This document shows, one piece after another, positions 63,907-64,000 of a stretch of DNA of 64,000 nucleotides. Position numbers and translations under genes: made by a program. The notes below the pieces were generated by a model. That model searched no databases and had not been told where the DNA came from. It worked only from the letters and a program-made list of their open reading frames with translations. Origin of the DNA: Clostridium_AD sp036569345 (lineage in GTDB: Bacteria > Bacillota > Clostridia > Clostridiales > Clostridiaceae); assembly GCF_036569345.1 (NCBI RefSeq), contig NZ_DATCQT010000209.1, forward strand, positions 36,268 through 100,267. The letters run 5' to 3'. Position 1 is the first letter of the stretch. Each line of letters begins with the position of its first letter.

Positions 63907-64000
63907 ATTTTACATGTAGTTATGCGATAGCATTTTGAATTATGAATGAGTTAGAACAAAACACTATATTTCGCATTAGAAAATCAAAAAACAGTTGAGA

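Overview
The window is AT-rich chromosomal DNA with a gene content and order typical of a spore-forming, low-GC Clostridium (Clostridium sensu stricto or a close relative). Support comes from sporulation genes (spmA/spmB, a csfB/gin-like sigma-G inhibitor), T-box leaders on ileS and metG, a clostridial-type ileS next to a ccpA-like regulator, an arginine deiminase pathway, strong SD sequences and frequent TTG/GTG starts. No phage, integrase, transposase or CRISPR array was seen. I cannot name the species.

Layout. 1-8.1 kb: a truncated giant SF1 helicase at the left edge, a ccpA-like regulator, then ileS behind a T-box leader and a consensus promoter. 8.6-14.1 kb: glutamine synthetase, a two-amidase-domain cell-wall hydrolase, a metallo-beta-lactamase-fold hydrolase, a cold-shock protein and a small conserved-looking protein. 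14.2-24.1 kb: a housekeeping block read on the minus strand: metG (T-box) - DUF445 - tatD - yabE-like - rnmV - ksgA - unknown, closely matching the Bacillus metS-tatD-yabE-rnmV-ksgA order. 24.2-29.1 kb: an ABC exporter pair with an unusual GC-rich hairpin in its leader, spmA-spmB, and a CmpB-like membrane protein. 29.2-38.8 kb: truA, a YiiX-like cysteine hydrolase, cardiolipin synthase, a secreted transglutaminase-like protein, an orphan histidine kinase divergent from an RsgI-like membrane protein, and rluF.

38.8-46.8 kb: a 1.1-kb gene-free stretch rich in DnaA boxes, ispF, a 190-bp palindromic MITE-like element, a kinase-fold/EAL fusion protein, arcA-arcB, and a DUF1836 regulator followed by a second DnaA-box stretch. 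46.8-60.1 kb: a CwlO-like NlpC/P60 hydrolase, rsmI, trmN6-like, then an inserted accessory block (PIN-domain protein, LysM protein, YkuS, MacAB-like exporter, HMA-like protein), followed by ricT - holB - darA - tmk - yaaO-like - gin, again in the Bacillus order. 60.3-64 kb: a degenerate M20 peptidase homologue, a membrane protein, tRNA-Cys, tRNA-Phe, a 5S rRNA fragment, a sirtuin and an intact 5S rRNA gene near the right edge.

Working together: ileS and metG are each controlled by uncharged tRNA; ksgA, rnmV, rsmI, trmN6, truA and rluF form a scattered rRNA/tRNA maturation set; tmk/holB serve replication; the YabE-like protein, the amidase, the CwlO-like and LysM proteins act at the wall. The least explained items are the kinase-EAL fusion, the DnaA-box stretches away from any dnaA gene, the palindromic element, the broken rRNA region with its embedded sirtuin, and the giant helicase cut by the left edge.
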